Below are positions 1 through 7,306 of a stretch of 19,791 nt of DNA, one piece after another. Below the pieces are notes generated by a model that made no database searches, was not told the origin of the DNA, and saw nothing but the letters and a program-made list of their open reading frames with translations. Source of the DNA: Lachnospiraceae bacterium UBA7481 (GTDB lineage: Bacteria; Bacillota; Clostridia; Lachnospirales; Lachnospiraceae). Every line of letters begins with the position of its first letter. Position 1 is the first letter of the stretch. The stretch lies in assembly GCA_002478505.1 (NCBI GenBank), contig DLOP01000103.1:21651-41441 (forward strand), in the 5' to 3' direction. The translations under genes and the position numbers were made by a program.

Positions 1-834
1 AATGGGAACCTTTCCTCCTGATGTACCATATACAAGCAGTATTACACCGCTTGCCAAAAGCATCGTGCCCCAATAGATAACCGTTGCCAGTATAAATCCG
101 GCTGTGATTTTCATTTTGTTTCCCGTTTTCTTTCCCAGGCGGGTGGAAAAATAGATGGCATCCGCTTTTGTCTGACATTCCGCCGAAAAATTTCCCGCCA
201 ATACAATACAAATGACAATAACTGTACCGAATATCAGCGTCAGGTTCATTTCCTTTACCTTTACCCAGCCGTCAAAATATTCATAATAGTAGGGCGTTTC
301 AATATCCAGGGCGTGTTCCCTGATATAGGCTCTCTTTTCATCGGAAAAAGACTGTTCCACTTCGTCTCTTCCCAGCCATTCATCAAATATGGCTTCCCTT
401 TTCCCGTAAAAACCCGCCGCATCATCAGGCTTCAACCGATTAATGGTATAATAATCATAAGATGTAAAGCTTTCCCTGTAAGTAGCATTGATCAAATCCC
501 TTAAATCATAAAATCCCTGCAGATCGGAGAATCCTTCATCGGAAAGCCATCCATTCTCGCCCATATAGGACGGATTTGCCCACACCTTATTATTTTCTTC
601 TATAACCCGTGCAATAACCTCTTCCGTTACCACTCCCTTCCATGGCTCCTTTGCCTCCTGCATTTTAACTGCCGCTCTGATTCCATGGATTTCACTTCCG
701 TCCTCCAGCACATAGTAACCGCCATATATATAACCGATGCACAGTCCCACCGCTAAAAGAATCAAAAATCCGATGGCGGCTATGGAAGTTTTGCTCCGCA
801 GCATTTTCTTTATCTCAAATTTTAAAATCGTCAT
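1..834 (-). CDS. ABC-2 type transporter permease, N-terminal part (runs off left edge)
   Basis: An open frame of 278 codons reads from an ATG at 834 to the first base without a stop, so the gene is partial. It begins MTILKFEIKKMLRSKTSIA, the short cytoplasmic N-terminus plus first membrane helix typical of ABC-2 permeases. A long polar, probably extracellular loop (about residues 35-190, rich in Trp, Tyr and acidic residues) follows, then hydrophobic segments near residues 195-212 and 240-262. The start overlaps the stop of the ABC ATPase gene by ATGA, which means translational coupling and shows the two form one transporter. The sequence does not reveal the substrate; antimicrobial-peptide efflux or a lipid/peptide export role would be usual for this layout. 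Last gene seen of the sigma-factor-led operon. Confidence 0.85.
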   Translation of the reverse strand, partial: MTILKFEIKKMLRSKTSIAAIGFLILLAVGLCIGYIYGGYYVLEDGSEIHGIRAAVKMQEAKEPWKGVVTEEVIARVIEENNKVWANPSYMGENGWLSDEGFSDLQGFYDLRDLINATYRESFTSYDYYTINRLKPDDAAGFYGKREAIFDEWLGRDEVEQSFSDEKRAYIREHALDIETPYYYEYFDGWVKVKEMNLTLIFGTVIVICIVLAGNFSAECQTKADAIYFSTRLGKKTGNKMKITAGFILATVIYWGTMLLASGVILLVYGTSGGKVPI

Positions 835-1703
835 TCTTCCTCTACCTCCTGTCCGAAATAGTACATATAGACATCCTCCAAGGAAGGCATGACCTCTTTG
901 GCGTTAACGGCCGGTTTCTCTTTTGAAATCAAAGTAAGCATAATGCCGCCTTCCTCCTTCTTCCGGTTGCAGACCGTATAGTGTTCTTCCGCATAAGTCG
1001 CTTCCTCATGGGTCATCAGGCATTTCCATACTATGCCTTCAATCTCTCCTGTTAAATGCTCCACCGTTCCCTTTGTCTGGATTTTCCCGTCCTTCATAAT
1101 CAGAATCTCATTGGCGATATTTTCCACATCCGATACAATGTGAGTGGATAAAAGCACGGTTCGTTCCTCCGCCATTTCACTGATTAAATTGCGGAAACGG
1201 ATTCTTTCCTTGGGGTCCAGTCCTGCCGTAGGCTCGTCTAACACCAGAATTTCAGGATCGTTTAATACTGCCTGGGCAATTCCAAGCCGTCTTTTCATTC
1301 CTCCCGAAAAATTCTTTACCTTCTTTTTTCCTGCCTTTTCAAGGGATACAAGCTGCAATAATTCTTTGCTCCTTGCCTTGGCATAATTCCCTTTCATTCC
1401 TTTTAACGCCGCTATATAAAGAAGATACTCCTCCGCCGTAAACTGGGGATAATAGCCAAAATCCTGAGGAAGATACCCCAAGACATTCCGGTAACCTTCT
1501 CCCGCCTTTAGGATTGGCGTTCCCTCATAGCGGATTTCCCCCTCTGTGGGATTCAACAAAGTGCATATCATTCTCATAAGGGTGGTCTTTCCCGCCCCGT
1601 TAGCGCCCAGCAATCCGTAAACGCCCTTTTCCAACTGTAAATGAACATGGTCTACCGCATAAAAATCTCCGAATTTTTTGCTTACGTCATCAATCTCTAA
1701 CAT
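831..1703 (-). CDS. ABC transporter ATP-binding protein
   Basis: The 290-residue ATPase carries all ABC signatures: Walker A GANGAGKT at residues 33-40, Q-loop in LPQDFGYYP near residue 80, signature FSGGM at 132-136, Walker B ILVLDEP at 152-158, D-loop AGLDP and the switch His in STHI at 188. It powers the permease encoded just downstream. I chose the start at 1703 (MLEIDDVSK) because GGAGGTGG lies right before it and domain homology begins there; an in-frame ATG at 1730 would add nine residues without homology. The start lies 14 bases inside the preceding gene, and the stop overlaps the permease start as ATGA. The C-terminal 80 residues form the variable tail seen in Bcr/Nat-type ATPases. 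The export substrate is unknown. Confidence 0.93.
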   Translation of the reverse strand: MLEIDDVSKKFGDFYAVDHVHLQLEKGVYGLLGANGAGKTTLMRMICTLLNPTEGEIRYEGTPILKAGEGYRNVLGYLPQDFGYYPQFTAEEYLLYIAALKGMKGNYAKARSKELLQLVSLEKAGKKKVKNFSGGMKRRLGIAQAVLNDPEILVLDEPTAGLDPKERIRFRNLISEMAEERTVLLSTHIVSDVENIANEILIMKDGKIQTKGTVEHLTGEIEGIVWKCLMTHEEATYAEEHYTVCNRKKEEGGIMLTLISKEKPAVNAKEVMPSLEDVYMYYFGQEVEEE

Positions 1704-2472
1704 ATTCCACCTCCGAAAGCCCATTGGCATTTTTCACGATTTTTCCTATAACAAATCCTAGATAAACATAGGAAAATACAAGAAGGATTCCCCATATAAA
1801 CAGTTGTACTTTTTCAAAAATCTGTAAGTACCCTGTCAGCCAGAAAACAGCCGCCATCCACAAAGCTCCGCCCGCTTCCGCCATGGGCTCCGAGGTTCTT
1901 TTTCCCCACGCCATGATTGACAGGCAGACCATCAGCATGGAATTATAAGGCACCAAAAGCCATACTGCTATCTGATAAAAAGAAAAGGACAGCCATCTGT
2001 TTGTGCACAATACAAAAACCGTCGCCATACACAAATCCGTCATGCCTAACAGCAAAAATCTGGCAAGGTATGCTTTTTTCAATCCGAAACGGGTGCAGCT
2101 TTCCACATCTATGGCCTGGTATCTGACATTTTTCCAGATTTCCGGCATAGCCGTCAGCACCAGAAGAGAAGCCGCTACCGCTATCATGGGCTCCACCCCT
2201 TTTCCTGCCTGGGGACGGATTCCGTATAGAGCAAGAAACATTCCCAGAAAAACAACGGCTTTTACCGCCCAGGTCCCTTTTGATATAAAACGCATCTGTC
2301 CGAAAATGAATTCAAGCATTCCCGCTTCCTTTTCCTTCTCACGCTCCATCACGATTCTTTTTGACAAGACAACGGTTTCTTCCAGCTTTTCAGGCCTCAA
2401 CACTCTTTCATCCAGCACAATATAACCTGTTTTGTTTTTTCCTGCACGACCCTCATTTTTATGTCCTCTCAT
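1690..2472 (-). CDS. polytopic membrane protein, candidate partner of the ECF sigma factor
   Basis: A 260-residue protein with a charged cytoplasmic N-terminus (residues 1-65, very rich in Lys, Arg and Glu) followed by about six hydrophobic segments (68-85, 94-111, 135-156, 164-189, 201-217, 222-246). I do not recognise a named family. The gene starts at ATGA overlapping the sigma factor stop, and its end overlaps the ABC ATPase start. This position, directly after an ECF sigma gene, is where the anti-sigma gene normally sits, and a soluble charged N-terminus on a membrane body suits that role. Alternatively it is a third membrane subunit of the ABC transporter. Both roles are inferences; only the topology and operon position are visible. 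Confidence 0.75.
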   Translation of the reverse strand: MRGHKNEGRAGKNKTGYIVLDERVLRPEKLEETVVLSKRIVMEREKEKEAGMLEFIFGQMRFISKGTWAVKAVVFLGMFLALYGIRPQAGKGVEPMIAVAASLLVLTAMPEIWKNVRYQAIDVESCTRFGLKKAYLARFLLLGMTDLCMATVFVLCTNRWLSFSFYQIAVWLLVPYNSMLMVCLSIMAWGKRTSEPMAEAGGALWMAAVFWLTGYLQIFEKVQLFIWGILLVFSYVYLGFVIGKIVKNANGLSEVEYVRD

Positions 2473-3014
2473 GTGAAATCCTCCTTTCCCAATATTTCTT
2501 TTAACTTCTCCTTTGCCGCCTTTAACCGGTATTTGATATTGGACTGGGTCTGTCCTAAAATTGCGGAAATCTCTTTTATTTTTAGTTCCTGGAAATAATA
2601 CAGAAGCACTGCTTCCCTCTGCTCGTCCGGCAATTGCAAAAGCGCCTCCCGGATGCTGATTTTCTCTGCCGTTTCCCCGGCAAAATCCCTGCTTCGCTCA
2701 TCCGTCAGCCCGTTTCCTTCTTCCTCGCTTAAAGGTATTTCCTTAGACCTTCCCTTTTGCTCATAGAAGTTTTTGCACAGGTTACCCGCTGTTACATAGA
2801 GAAAATTCTTTGCCTTTCCCCTGTGCTCATACCGTCCGATACCCTTAAAAAAGTTTAAGAAGGTCTGCTGGGTAATATCCTCCGCCTGCATAAAGTCCCC
2901 GGTTTTTGCAAAACAGTAATTTAAAATCTCACTATAATATTTCCTGACAAACCGCTCTGCGGCATCCTCTCTTCCATTCCTGATGCCCAGAACCAGAAGG
3001 AAATCCTCATCCAC
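2469..3014 (-). CDS. ECF-type RNA polymerase sigma factor (sigma-70 family)
   Basis: The 181-residue protein has the two-domain ECF layout. Region 2 spans about residues 21-86 (core-binding part with YCFAKTGDFMQAEDITQQTF), and region 4 spans about 122-175 (LPDEQREAVLLYYFQEL, then the helix-turn-helix IKEISAILGQTQSNIKYRL). The region between is a short acidic linker; there is no sigma 1.1 or region 3, as expected for ECF factors. A CGGAGG-like site stands ahead of the ATG at 3014. It heads an operon with a membrane protein and an ABC transporter, joined by ATGA overlaps, so it probably controls expression of that exporter in response to an envelope signal. The stimulus cannot be read from sequence. 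Confidence 0.92.
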   Translation of the reverse strand: MDEDFLLVLGIRNGREDAAERFVRKYYSEILNYCFAKTGDFMQAEDITQQTFLNFFKGIGRYEHRGKAKNFLYVTAGNLCKNFYEQKGRSKEIPLSEEEGNGLTDERSRDFAGETAEKISIREALLQLPDEQREAVLLYYFQELKIKEISAILGQTQSNIKYRLKAAKEKLKEILGKEDFT

Positions 3015-3089
3015 CGCATTACCTCCGATTCTTACCCCGTGCGCGAATCCTTTGGGAGCATCCGCACTTTTGATGAAAGCTTTCTAATA

Positions 3090-3118
3090 AGTATAACAAT
3101 CCCAAGGGGAAAAAAGTT
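3090..3118 (-). promoter_or_regulatory. possible promoter of the sigma/ABC operon
   Basis: On the minus strand TATACT (3095-3090) lies 17 bases after AACTTT (3118-3113), about 75 bases upstream of the sigma start. The AAC-containing upstream box would also suit an autoregulated ECF promoter; compare the AAC box before the second sigma gene. Both elements are weak matches. Confidence 0.3.
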
Positions 3119-3143
3119 AGTAGTAAAATAATTTTTCTATTTT

Positions 3144-3308
3144 TTATTCCGGTTCTTTTTCGTAAATCTCCAGATTACTCATCATCCACGCCATCAAGGA
3201 AACAGACCCCCACGCCTTTGTAAATGTCATGAAAACCGAACAAATATCGGGATCCGAATTATAATCCGAGATTTCAGAAGGGAGTTGGAAATATGGCAAC
3301 AGCAAATG
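3144..3308 (-). pseudogene. possible C-terminal gene remnant, unrecognised
   Basis: Between the sigma operon and the antitoxin remnant, the minus strand is open for 54 codons ending at TAA 3144-3146. The last part reads like protein (SVFMTFTKAWGSVSLMAWMM, then SNLEIYEKEPE). No ribosome site or upstream domain exists in the window and the frame closes at 3309, inside the antitoxin remnant. It may be the tail of a gene truncated by the same rearrangement, or chance. The rest of 3015-3292 holds only promoter-like AT-rich sequence, including TATAAT at 3260-3265 facing the antitoxin start. Confidence 0.25.
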
Positions 3309-3411
3309 TTACAATGAAATACCCTTTGATATTTCCATGAATATTCCTAATTCTGAAACAAAAGCCGCCATAGCAGAAGTTCAAAAATTAAAAGAAAATC
3401 CTTTCATAGGA
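3293..3411 (+). pseudogene. RelB/DinJ-type antitoxin remnant with internal deletion
   Basis: The plus strand starts well, with a GGGAG ribosome site and then MATANVTM, the usual opening of RelB/DinJ antitoxins. It jumps at about 3316 into a different frame that reads EIPFDISMNIPNSETKAAIA followed by EVQKLKENPFIG. That second block matches the C-terminal half of the same family, where IPNAET-AAIEEV is the hallmark. The ribbon-helix-helix body of roughly 40 residues between the two is gone and the reading frame is broken at the junction. Homology fades after about 3411, where the opposite-strand peptidase gene begins. No RelE/YafQ toxin gene is present nearby. This is knowledge-based pattern matching, without a database search. 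Confidence 0.7.
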
Positions 3412-4395
3412 CCAGATATTTTTAATTTGATACTGAATTTCTTCGAATGTCCATCTTACGTTGCTTCTTGCCACACAATTTGGATCATTTACCATGAATC
3501 CGTCTTTATCATATCCATATATGACGATATAATGCCCGGATGTTGTAAAATATCCCCTCCCCATGGCGCATATGATAATATTCCCCTTATCCAGCTCTGT
3601 TCTGATATTTTGTTCGGACGAACTGATCTCTGTAGCTTTGATATTATATAGCACCGGTACATCTTTCATTAGCGTCCATGCCGTACCGGTTCCTTTGACA
3701 TAGTACCCATTTTCCATACTGTACCTTGCAATCTTATCCGGAGTAATCGTTTCATCCCCAGTAAGATAGAATAATACCATGGATAAACATGTTGGACCAC
3801 AACCTGCCAATCCTATACAGCTCTCTCCATATGGCTCATATCCCCAGCGCGGATCCCATTGGAGAAACAATGGAAATTCCTGTTCTTTTTCTAAAGCAGT
3901 GATCCCCTCTGCTACTCTCCCGTCAGGATACCCCGCAACAAAATCCGCCATTTCCGGATTATTTGCCAGCGCCGCAAGCAGTTCTTCTGAATACCCGGAA
4001 TGATTCCGGTAAATATCCCCAATCACGGAATTGTCCTGTGCAAGTTCTCCCAGTCGTTGCAAAACTTCCGCCTCTGTCCGTTCTACAGGCTTTTCCACTT
4101 CCCTGGAAGCAATACTTCCGTCATAATCTATCTCTTCTGGTACATACGCTTCCGCTCTGGTTTGAACAGCTCCGGTGTATTGTATTTCTATCCGTTCTAT
4201 ATCCATTTGCATTTCTTCTAAACGCGCATAGACATTCTTAATACACAATATGAATATTGTCAAAACAACTGCTTTGATGAAAAACAATATCCACTTTTTC
4301 TGTTGTTGTCTCTTTCTGTATTTTATTTGCTGACTACTCATCCGAATATTTCTGCCGTTGTTTTCTATTCTTTTTTCTTGCATACCGTAATTCAT
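3388..4395 (-). CDS. membrane-anchored C39-like cysteine peptidase (Peptidase_C39_2)
   Basis: The 335-residue protein has a basic N-terminus, one membrane helix at about residues 35-52 and an extracytoplasmic part. After a linker rich in Glu and Ala comes the papain-like domain: QWDPRWGYEPYG, then GCGPTCLSMV with the catalytic Cys199, SGHYIVIYG with His288, and MVNDPN with Asp304. Such proteins act on peptides or cell-wall proteins outside the membrane; the substrate is unknown. The second ATG (4383) has AAGGA at usable distance, so the true start may be there. The last residues ERIFF are encoded on the strand opposite the antitoxin remnant, suggesting the native stop was lost and a few remnant codons were added. 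It follows the VanZ gene in the same direction with an 82-base gap and is probably co-transcribed. Confidence 0.85.
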   Translation of the reverse strand: MNYGMQEKRIENNGRNIRMSSQQIKYRKRQQQKKWILFFIKAVVLTIFILCIKNVYARLEEMQMDIERIEIQYTGAVQTRAEAYVPEEIDYDGSIASREVEKPVERTEAEVLQRLGELAQDNSVIGDIYRNHSGYSEELLAALANNPEMADFVAGYPDGRVAEGITALEKEQEFPLFLQWDPRWGYEPYGESCIGLAGCGPTCLSMVLFYLTGDETITPDKIARYSMENGYYVKGTGTAWTLMKDVPVLYNIKATEISSSEQNIRTELDKGNIIICAMGRGYFTTSGHYIVIYGYDKDGFMVNDPNCVARSNVRWTFEEIQYQIKNIWSYERIFF

Positions 4396-4477
4396 CCTTG
4401 TTTCTTTAATTTGATTCCCCGTCTTCCGCAGCCAAAACTTTCAGCATTTATATATTCTTCAAATGTTTTCCATGCTG

Positions 4478-5521
4478 TTACCTAAACAGGAAATTATAAA
4501 TCTCTATTTCAGTTGCATAAAATTTGTTATCTGATTGATATCCCTTAATATTTATATATTGATCTATTTCCAAATCTTCTTTTACTGTTTCTAACGTTTC
4601 AACTTTATCCCCGTTTACATCATATATGTCTTTTTGCGTATATTTTGTAGTTTCGGTTATATATACCGTTTGCAGATCCGGATTGTCAATATTTATGGTT
4701 TCGACCGTCCCACCATCCCCTAAATCTTCTATCTGGCTTTTGTTTATGGTAATGCTTGAATCATCCAATGCCATTATATGTCCACATAGTTCATATTCAA
4801 CATCAGAACCGTCTTTCAGTTGTTCCTCATCGGAGTTACCATCAGAACTAACTTCCACTAATTCATTATCACTAAAATCACTCTGTAGGTCATTACCACT
4901 GTCTGACAAATAACTTTGAGCAGCCTGATGACGAATACCAAACATAATACCGAAATAATCGACAGCAAGATAACCCGCTACTATAAATCCGATAATTGAG
5001 AGTATAATGGTTACTATATATCTTTCCGTTTCCTTTTCTGTTATTGTTATCATTACCTTAAAGAATAAAAATCCTAACACAACACCCAGCAAATTCAATA
5101 TAACGTCATCTACATCGGCACTGCCCAAATACAAAAAGTACTGGCAGGCTTCAAAAAACAAACTGACACAAAAACCTGCTAATACGACTGTTTTCCATTT
5201 TCGACATTTTTTATACAATAAAGGAAGGAAATACCCAAAAGGTGCAAATACAAAGACATTACCGACAATATTGTTAAATCCTCTGGAAAAATTACCGTTA
5301 AACATCAATTTCGCAAATTCCCAAATTGATTGAAACGGTATTATATTATAAGAATGAAATCCCGACAATTCCCCTTTCATAAGGTTATTAAAGAAAGGGA
5401 AAAATCCTCTATATTTGAACAGTATAATCTTAATTAAAAACATGAAATAAATAATAAAAATTATATGACAGCAGCTTATAAGAAATTTATTTTTTCTTCC
5501 ATTTTTCATATTCCACCACAT
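4478..5521 (-). CDS. VanZ-family membrane protein with extra C-terminal domain
   Basis: The first 160 residues form a VanZ-like domain: a membrane helix at 13-35, then GNVFVFAPFGYFLPLL, an acidic/aromatic stretch FFEACQYFLYLGSADVDDVI and NLLGVVLGFLFF, all family hallmarks. A further hydrophobic segment lies at about 168-192. From about residue 200 a very acidic Ser/Asp/Glu linker leads to a polar domain (about 245-347) with alternating beta-like stretches ending TEIEIYNFLFR, probably extracytoplasmic and resembling a small OB/beta-barrel fold. VanZ proteins are linked to glycopeptide (teicoplanin) resistance and surface modification, but most members are uncharacterised. There is no vanH/A/X here, so calling it a resistance gene would be wrong. 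A second ATG at 5509 is an alternative start. Confidence 0.85.
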   Translation of the reverse strand: MWWNMKNGRKNKFLISCCHIIFIIYFMFLIKIILFKYRGFFPFFNNLMKGELSGFHSYNIIPFQSIWEFAKLMFNGNFSRGFNNIVGNVFVFAPFGYFLPLLYKKCRKWKTVVLAGFCVSLFFEACQYFLYLGSADVDDVILNLLGVVLGFLFFKVMITITEKETERYIVTIILSIIGFIVAGYLAVDYFGIMFGIRHQAAQSYLSDSGNDLQSDFSDNELVEVSSDGNSDEEQLKDGSDVEYELCGHIMALDDSSITINKSQIEDLGDGGTVETINIDNPDLQTVYITETTKYTQKDIYDVNGDKVETLETVKEDLEIDQYINIKGYQSDNKFYATEIEIYNFLFR

Positions 5522-5540
5522 TCTTTCTTTTGATATCCCA

Positions 5541-5563
5541 GATACTGCTAAAATTTTATCCTG
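5541..5563 (-). repeat. 23-base repeat, left copy, promoter-like, upstream of VanZ gene
   Basis: This 23-base segment with core GCTAAAATTTTATCC is identical to bases 9098-9120. On the minus strand it fills the spacer of a promoter-like arrangement: TCGGCA (5567-5562), 17 bases, TATCTG (5544-5539), just upstream of the VanZ gene start at 5521. It may be a shared promoter/operator or a recombination scar. Confidence 0.6.
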
Positions 5564-5590
5564 CCGAAAAAGATACTTTTATATGCCTTT

Positions 5591-5631
5591 ACAGAAAAAG
5601 CAGAAATCTACCGCTGACGATAAATTTCTGC
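5591..5631 (-). terminator. Rho-independent terminator after the anti-sigma gene
   Basis: GCAGAAAT (5600-5607) pairs with ATTTCTGC (5624-5631). In the minus-strand direction the stem is followed by TTTTTCTG (5599 downward), 35 bases after the stop of the anti-sigma gene. The plus strand also has a T-rich tail (CTTTCGTTTT). Confidence 0.7.
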
Positions 5632-5665
5632 CTTTCGTTTTACAATCTTCCGCTAAAATTATCGT

Positions 5666-6454
5666 TTATTCCGCTCTGATCATTTCTTCCGCCATATCGA
5701 GCATTTCCTCTGCAGAAAGCGGCAGGTCAAAACCAAGCATGTTATAATGAACGCCGTCTTTTACCCAATTGACAAACATTCCCTGTTTGATCTCTACTTC
5801 ACTTGCTCCATAAGCAAGATTAAAATTGGGATTTTCCATGTTGGCCTTATCCTCGTCTGTCAGCTCATAATCCGCCGGAACGAACTTATTAACATAACTA
5901 ACATACTGGATCTCTATGCCGTCACACTCTCTTACCATATCAGGAATCGTTTCCCCATCGCCAAAATAGACCGCATCCTCTGCATATACGCTGATTCCGG
6001 GCAGATCCCCATTCTTATAACGTATTACGATCTCCTGAAATTCAAATAATTTCTGATCTTCCTCACTGTATGCCGACGTATTATTTGTGGCTGCGGAATC
6101 AAACGTATATCCGTTAGCAAAGTTTTCCACCACGCTGACATTGATTCCCGCTTCTTCCTCCAGACTGCTAAGAGCTGAAAAACTTGCCTGAAAATCATCA
6201 GTGTTGCCAGCACTTGCATAATACGCTACCTTACTGCCCGCATAGCAGACACCTCCTGTCAACAGACATACTCCCAAAGCCGCAACTGCCACTTTCTTAA
6301 AATTCCATTTCATAGATGTACTCCTTTCCTTCTTGAAAACAGTATTCTGTTTCAATATTGCCTGATCAATTTTTTCCTTCATGACCGGGGAAGCTTCTAT
6401 GGTATCCGCATGGAATTTTAAAGCATTGGATATTATATTTTCTGACTTTTTCAT
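5666..6454 (-). CDS. membrane anti-sigma factor-like protein with DUF4367-type C-terminus
   Basis: The 262-residue protein has a cytoplasmic N-terminus of about 50 residues, one membrane helix at about 53-72 (VAVAALGVCLLTGGVCYAG) and an extracytoplasmic domain of about 190 residues. The end reads GMFVNWVKDGVHYNMLGF, then a helix with EEMLDMAEEMI. That pattern (W--DG--Y-L plus a helix) is the DUF4367 style found in anti-sigma proteins of Clostridia. The gene begins by ATGA overlap with the preceding sigma factor gene, the classic sigma/anti-sigma coupling. It would hold the sigma factor at the membrane and release it on a signal sensed outside. The N-terminal sigma-binding helix is short and lacks a zinc-binding HxxxCxxC motif, so it is not a ZAS-type anti-sigma. 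Confidence 0.82.
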   Translation of the reverse strand: MKKSENIISNALKFHADTIEASPVMKEKIDQAILKQNTVFKKERSTSMKWNFKKVAVAALGVCLLTGGVCYAGSKVAYYASAGNTDDFQASFSALSSLEEEAGINVSVVENFANGYTFDSAATNNTSAYSEEDQKLFEFQEIVIRYKNGDLPGISVYAEDAVYFGDGETIPDMVRECDGIEIQYVSYVNKFVPADYELTDEDKANMENPNFNLAYGASEVEIKQGMFVNWVKDGVHYNMLGFDLPLSAEEMLDMAEEMIRAE

Positions 6455-7101
6455 ATTGATGTTACTCCCTTTCTTTCTCTGCCAAAATCCCGGTGTACCA
6501 TGACACCGGCTTCCTCTTGCTCCAATAAATGTTTCAGATTCTTCCTTGCGGCAAAAAGCCTTGATTTCACCGTGCCTGTACTGATCCTGACGATCGAAGC
6601 GATCTCTTCGACGCTCAGTTCATCATAATAATACAGGACGATCACGACCCTTTGTTTTGCCGGCAGCGTATTGACTGCTGTCATGACCCTGTCAGCCTCT
6701 TCCCTAGTGATCAATTGTGCCAGCGGTGAACTCCGCTCCGCAGAAGTATATTCCGCAGATCCGTGCTGCATAACGTCTTTTAATTCCCTCTGTTCCCTGA
6801 TCTCTTCCGTATGTTCCTCCGGGAACTCCCGTTTGCAGCGTTTTGCCGTCCGATAAGAGAGCCGGATCAGAATCTGCATCAGCCACGCTTTATATCCACT
6901 GTGATTTTTTAGCTCGCCGATGTGAAGATAACTCGTTACAAATGCTTCCTGCACGACATCCTCCGCATCCGATCGGTTTCCTGTGATCAGATATGCATTT
7001 CTGATAGCCAGATCCTTATACCTGTGATACAGCTCGTCAAAGGCTTCCTTTTTGCCCTCCCTATTCTCCTTTAGCTGTATTACGAGTTCTTCATCCGTCA
7101 T
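6451..7101 (-). CDS. ECF-type RNA polymerase sigma factor (sigma-70 family)
   Basis: In this 216-residue protein, region 2 lies at about 18-90 (FDELYHRYKDLAIRNAYLIT, then GNRSDAEDVVQEAFVTSY) and region 4 at about 138-191 (LPAKQRVVIVLYYYDELSVE, then EIASIVRISTGTVKSRLFAA). A 45-residue charged linker joins them. About 20 residues after region 4 form a basic tail. AAGGAG stands 11 bases before the ATG. It is coupled to the membrane anti-sigma gene by ATGA. Probable job: transcription of an envelope-stress regulon, including its own operon. It is unlike the 2469-3014 sigma in sequence, so the two are not a recent duplication. Confidence 0.93.
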   Translation of the reverse strand: MTDEELVIQLKENREGKKEAFDELYHRYKDLAIRNAYLITGNRSDAEDVVQEAFVTSYLHIGELKNHSGYKAWLMQILIRLSYRTAKRCKREFPEEHTEEIREQRELKDVMQHGSAEYTSAERSSPLAQLITREEADRVMTAVNTLPAKQRVVIVLYYYDELSVEEIASIVRISTGTVKSRLFAARKNLKHLLEQEEAGVMVHRDFGRERKGVTSI

Positions 7102-7149
7102 GTTGCCGTTTGCTCCTTATAGATTCTACCGCTTTTAGATGCATCTGTT

Positions 7150-7181
7150 TATAAGAGGCATCGAAAAGAACTTTGGTTCAT
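7150..7181 (-). promoter_or_regulatory. candidate autoregulated ECF promoter
   Basis: On the minus strand TGAACC (7180-7175) lies 17 bases before CTCTTA (7157-7152), some 50 bases upstream of the sigma start. An AAC-containing -35 box is typical of ECF-dependent promoters, so autoregulation is plausible. A long A/T run (about 7183-7207) lies just upstream and could act as an UP element. Confidence 0.4.
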
Positions 7182-7248
7182 TTTTTAAAAAATTTTTTTT
7201 TAATTTAGAAATTCGCTATTAACTGCCTTTTGGCAAACCGCTTTGCGA

Positions 7249-7289
7249 AAATAAACGAAAGGGCAGCCTCCAATAAAGGATAACTGCCC
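7249..7289 (-). terminator. terminator after the CPBP protease gene
   Basis: GGGCAG (7261-7266) pairs with CTGCCC (7284-7289). Read on the minus strand, the stem is followed by TTTCGTTTATTTT. It lies 18 bases after the CPBP stop and separates that operon from the sigma/anti-sigma pair. Confidence 0.65.
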
Positions 7290-7306
7290 GTTACTTAGAT
7301 ATAATA

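Noticed and set aside
2003..2425. 140-codon plus-strand open frame opposite the six-helix membrane protein
   Set aside because: Antisense to a gene with clear overlaps to both neighbours; its sequence has no recognisable domain.
4392..4481. 29-codon minus-strand frame between VanZ and the peptidase (AWKTFEEYINAESFGCG)
   Set aside because: Protein-like composition but no start codon with a ribosome site and no family match; left as unassigned intergenic sequence.
4478..5521. Vancomycin/teicoplanin resistance locus
   Set aside because: Only a VanZ-domain protein is present; no ligase, dehydrogenase, dipeptidase or two-component genes, and most VanZ-domain proteins are not resistance determinants.
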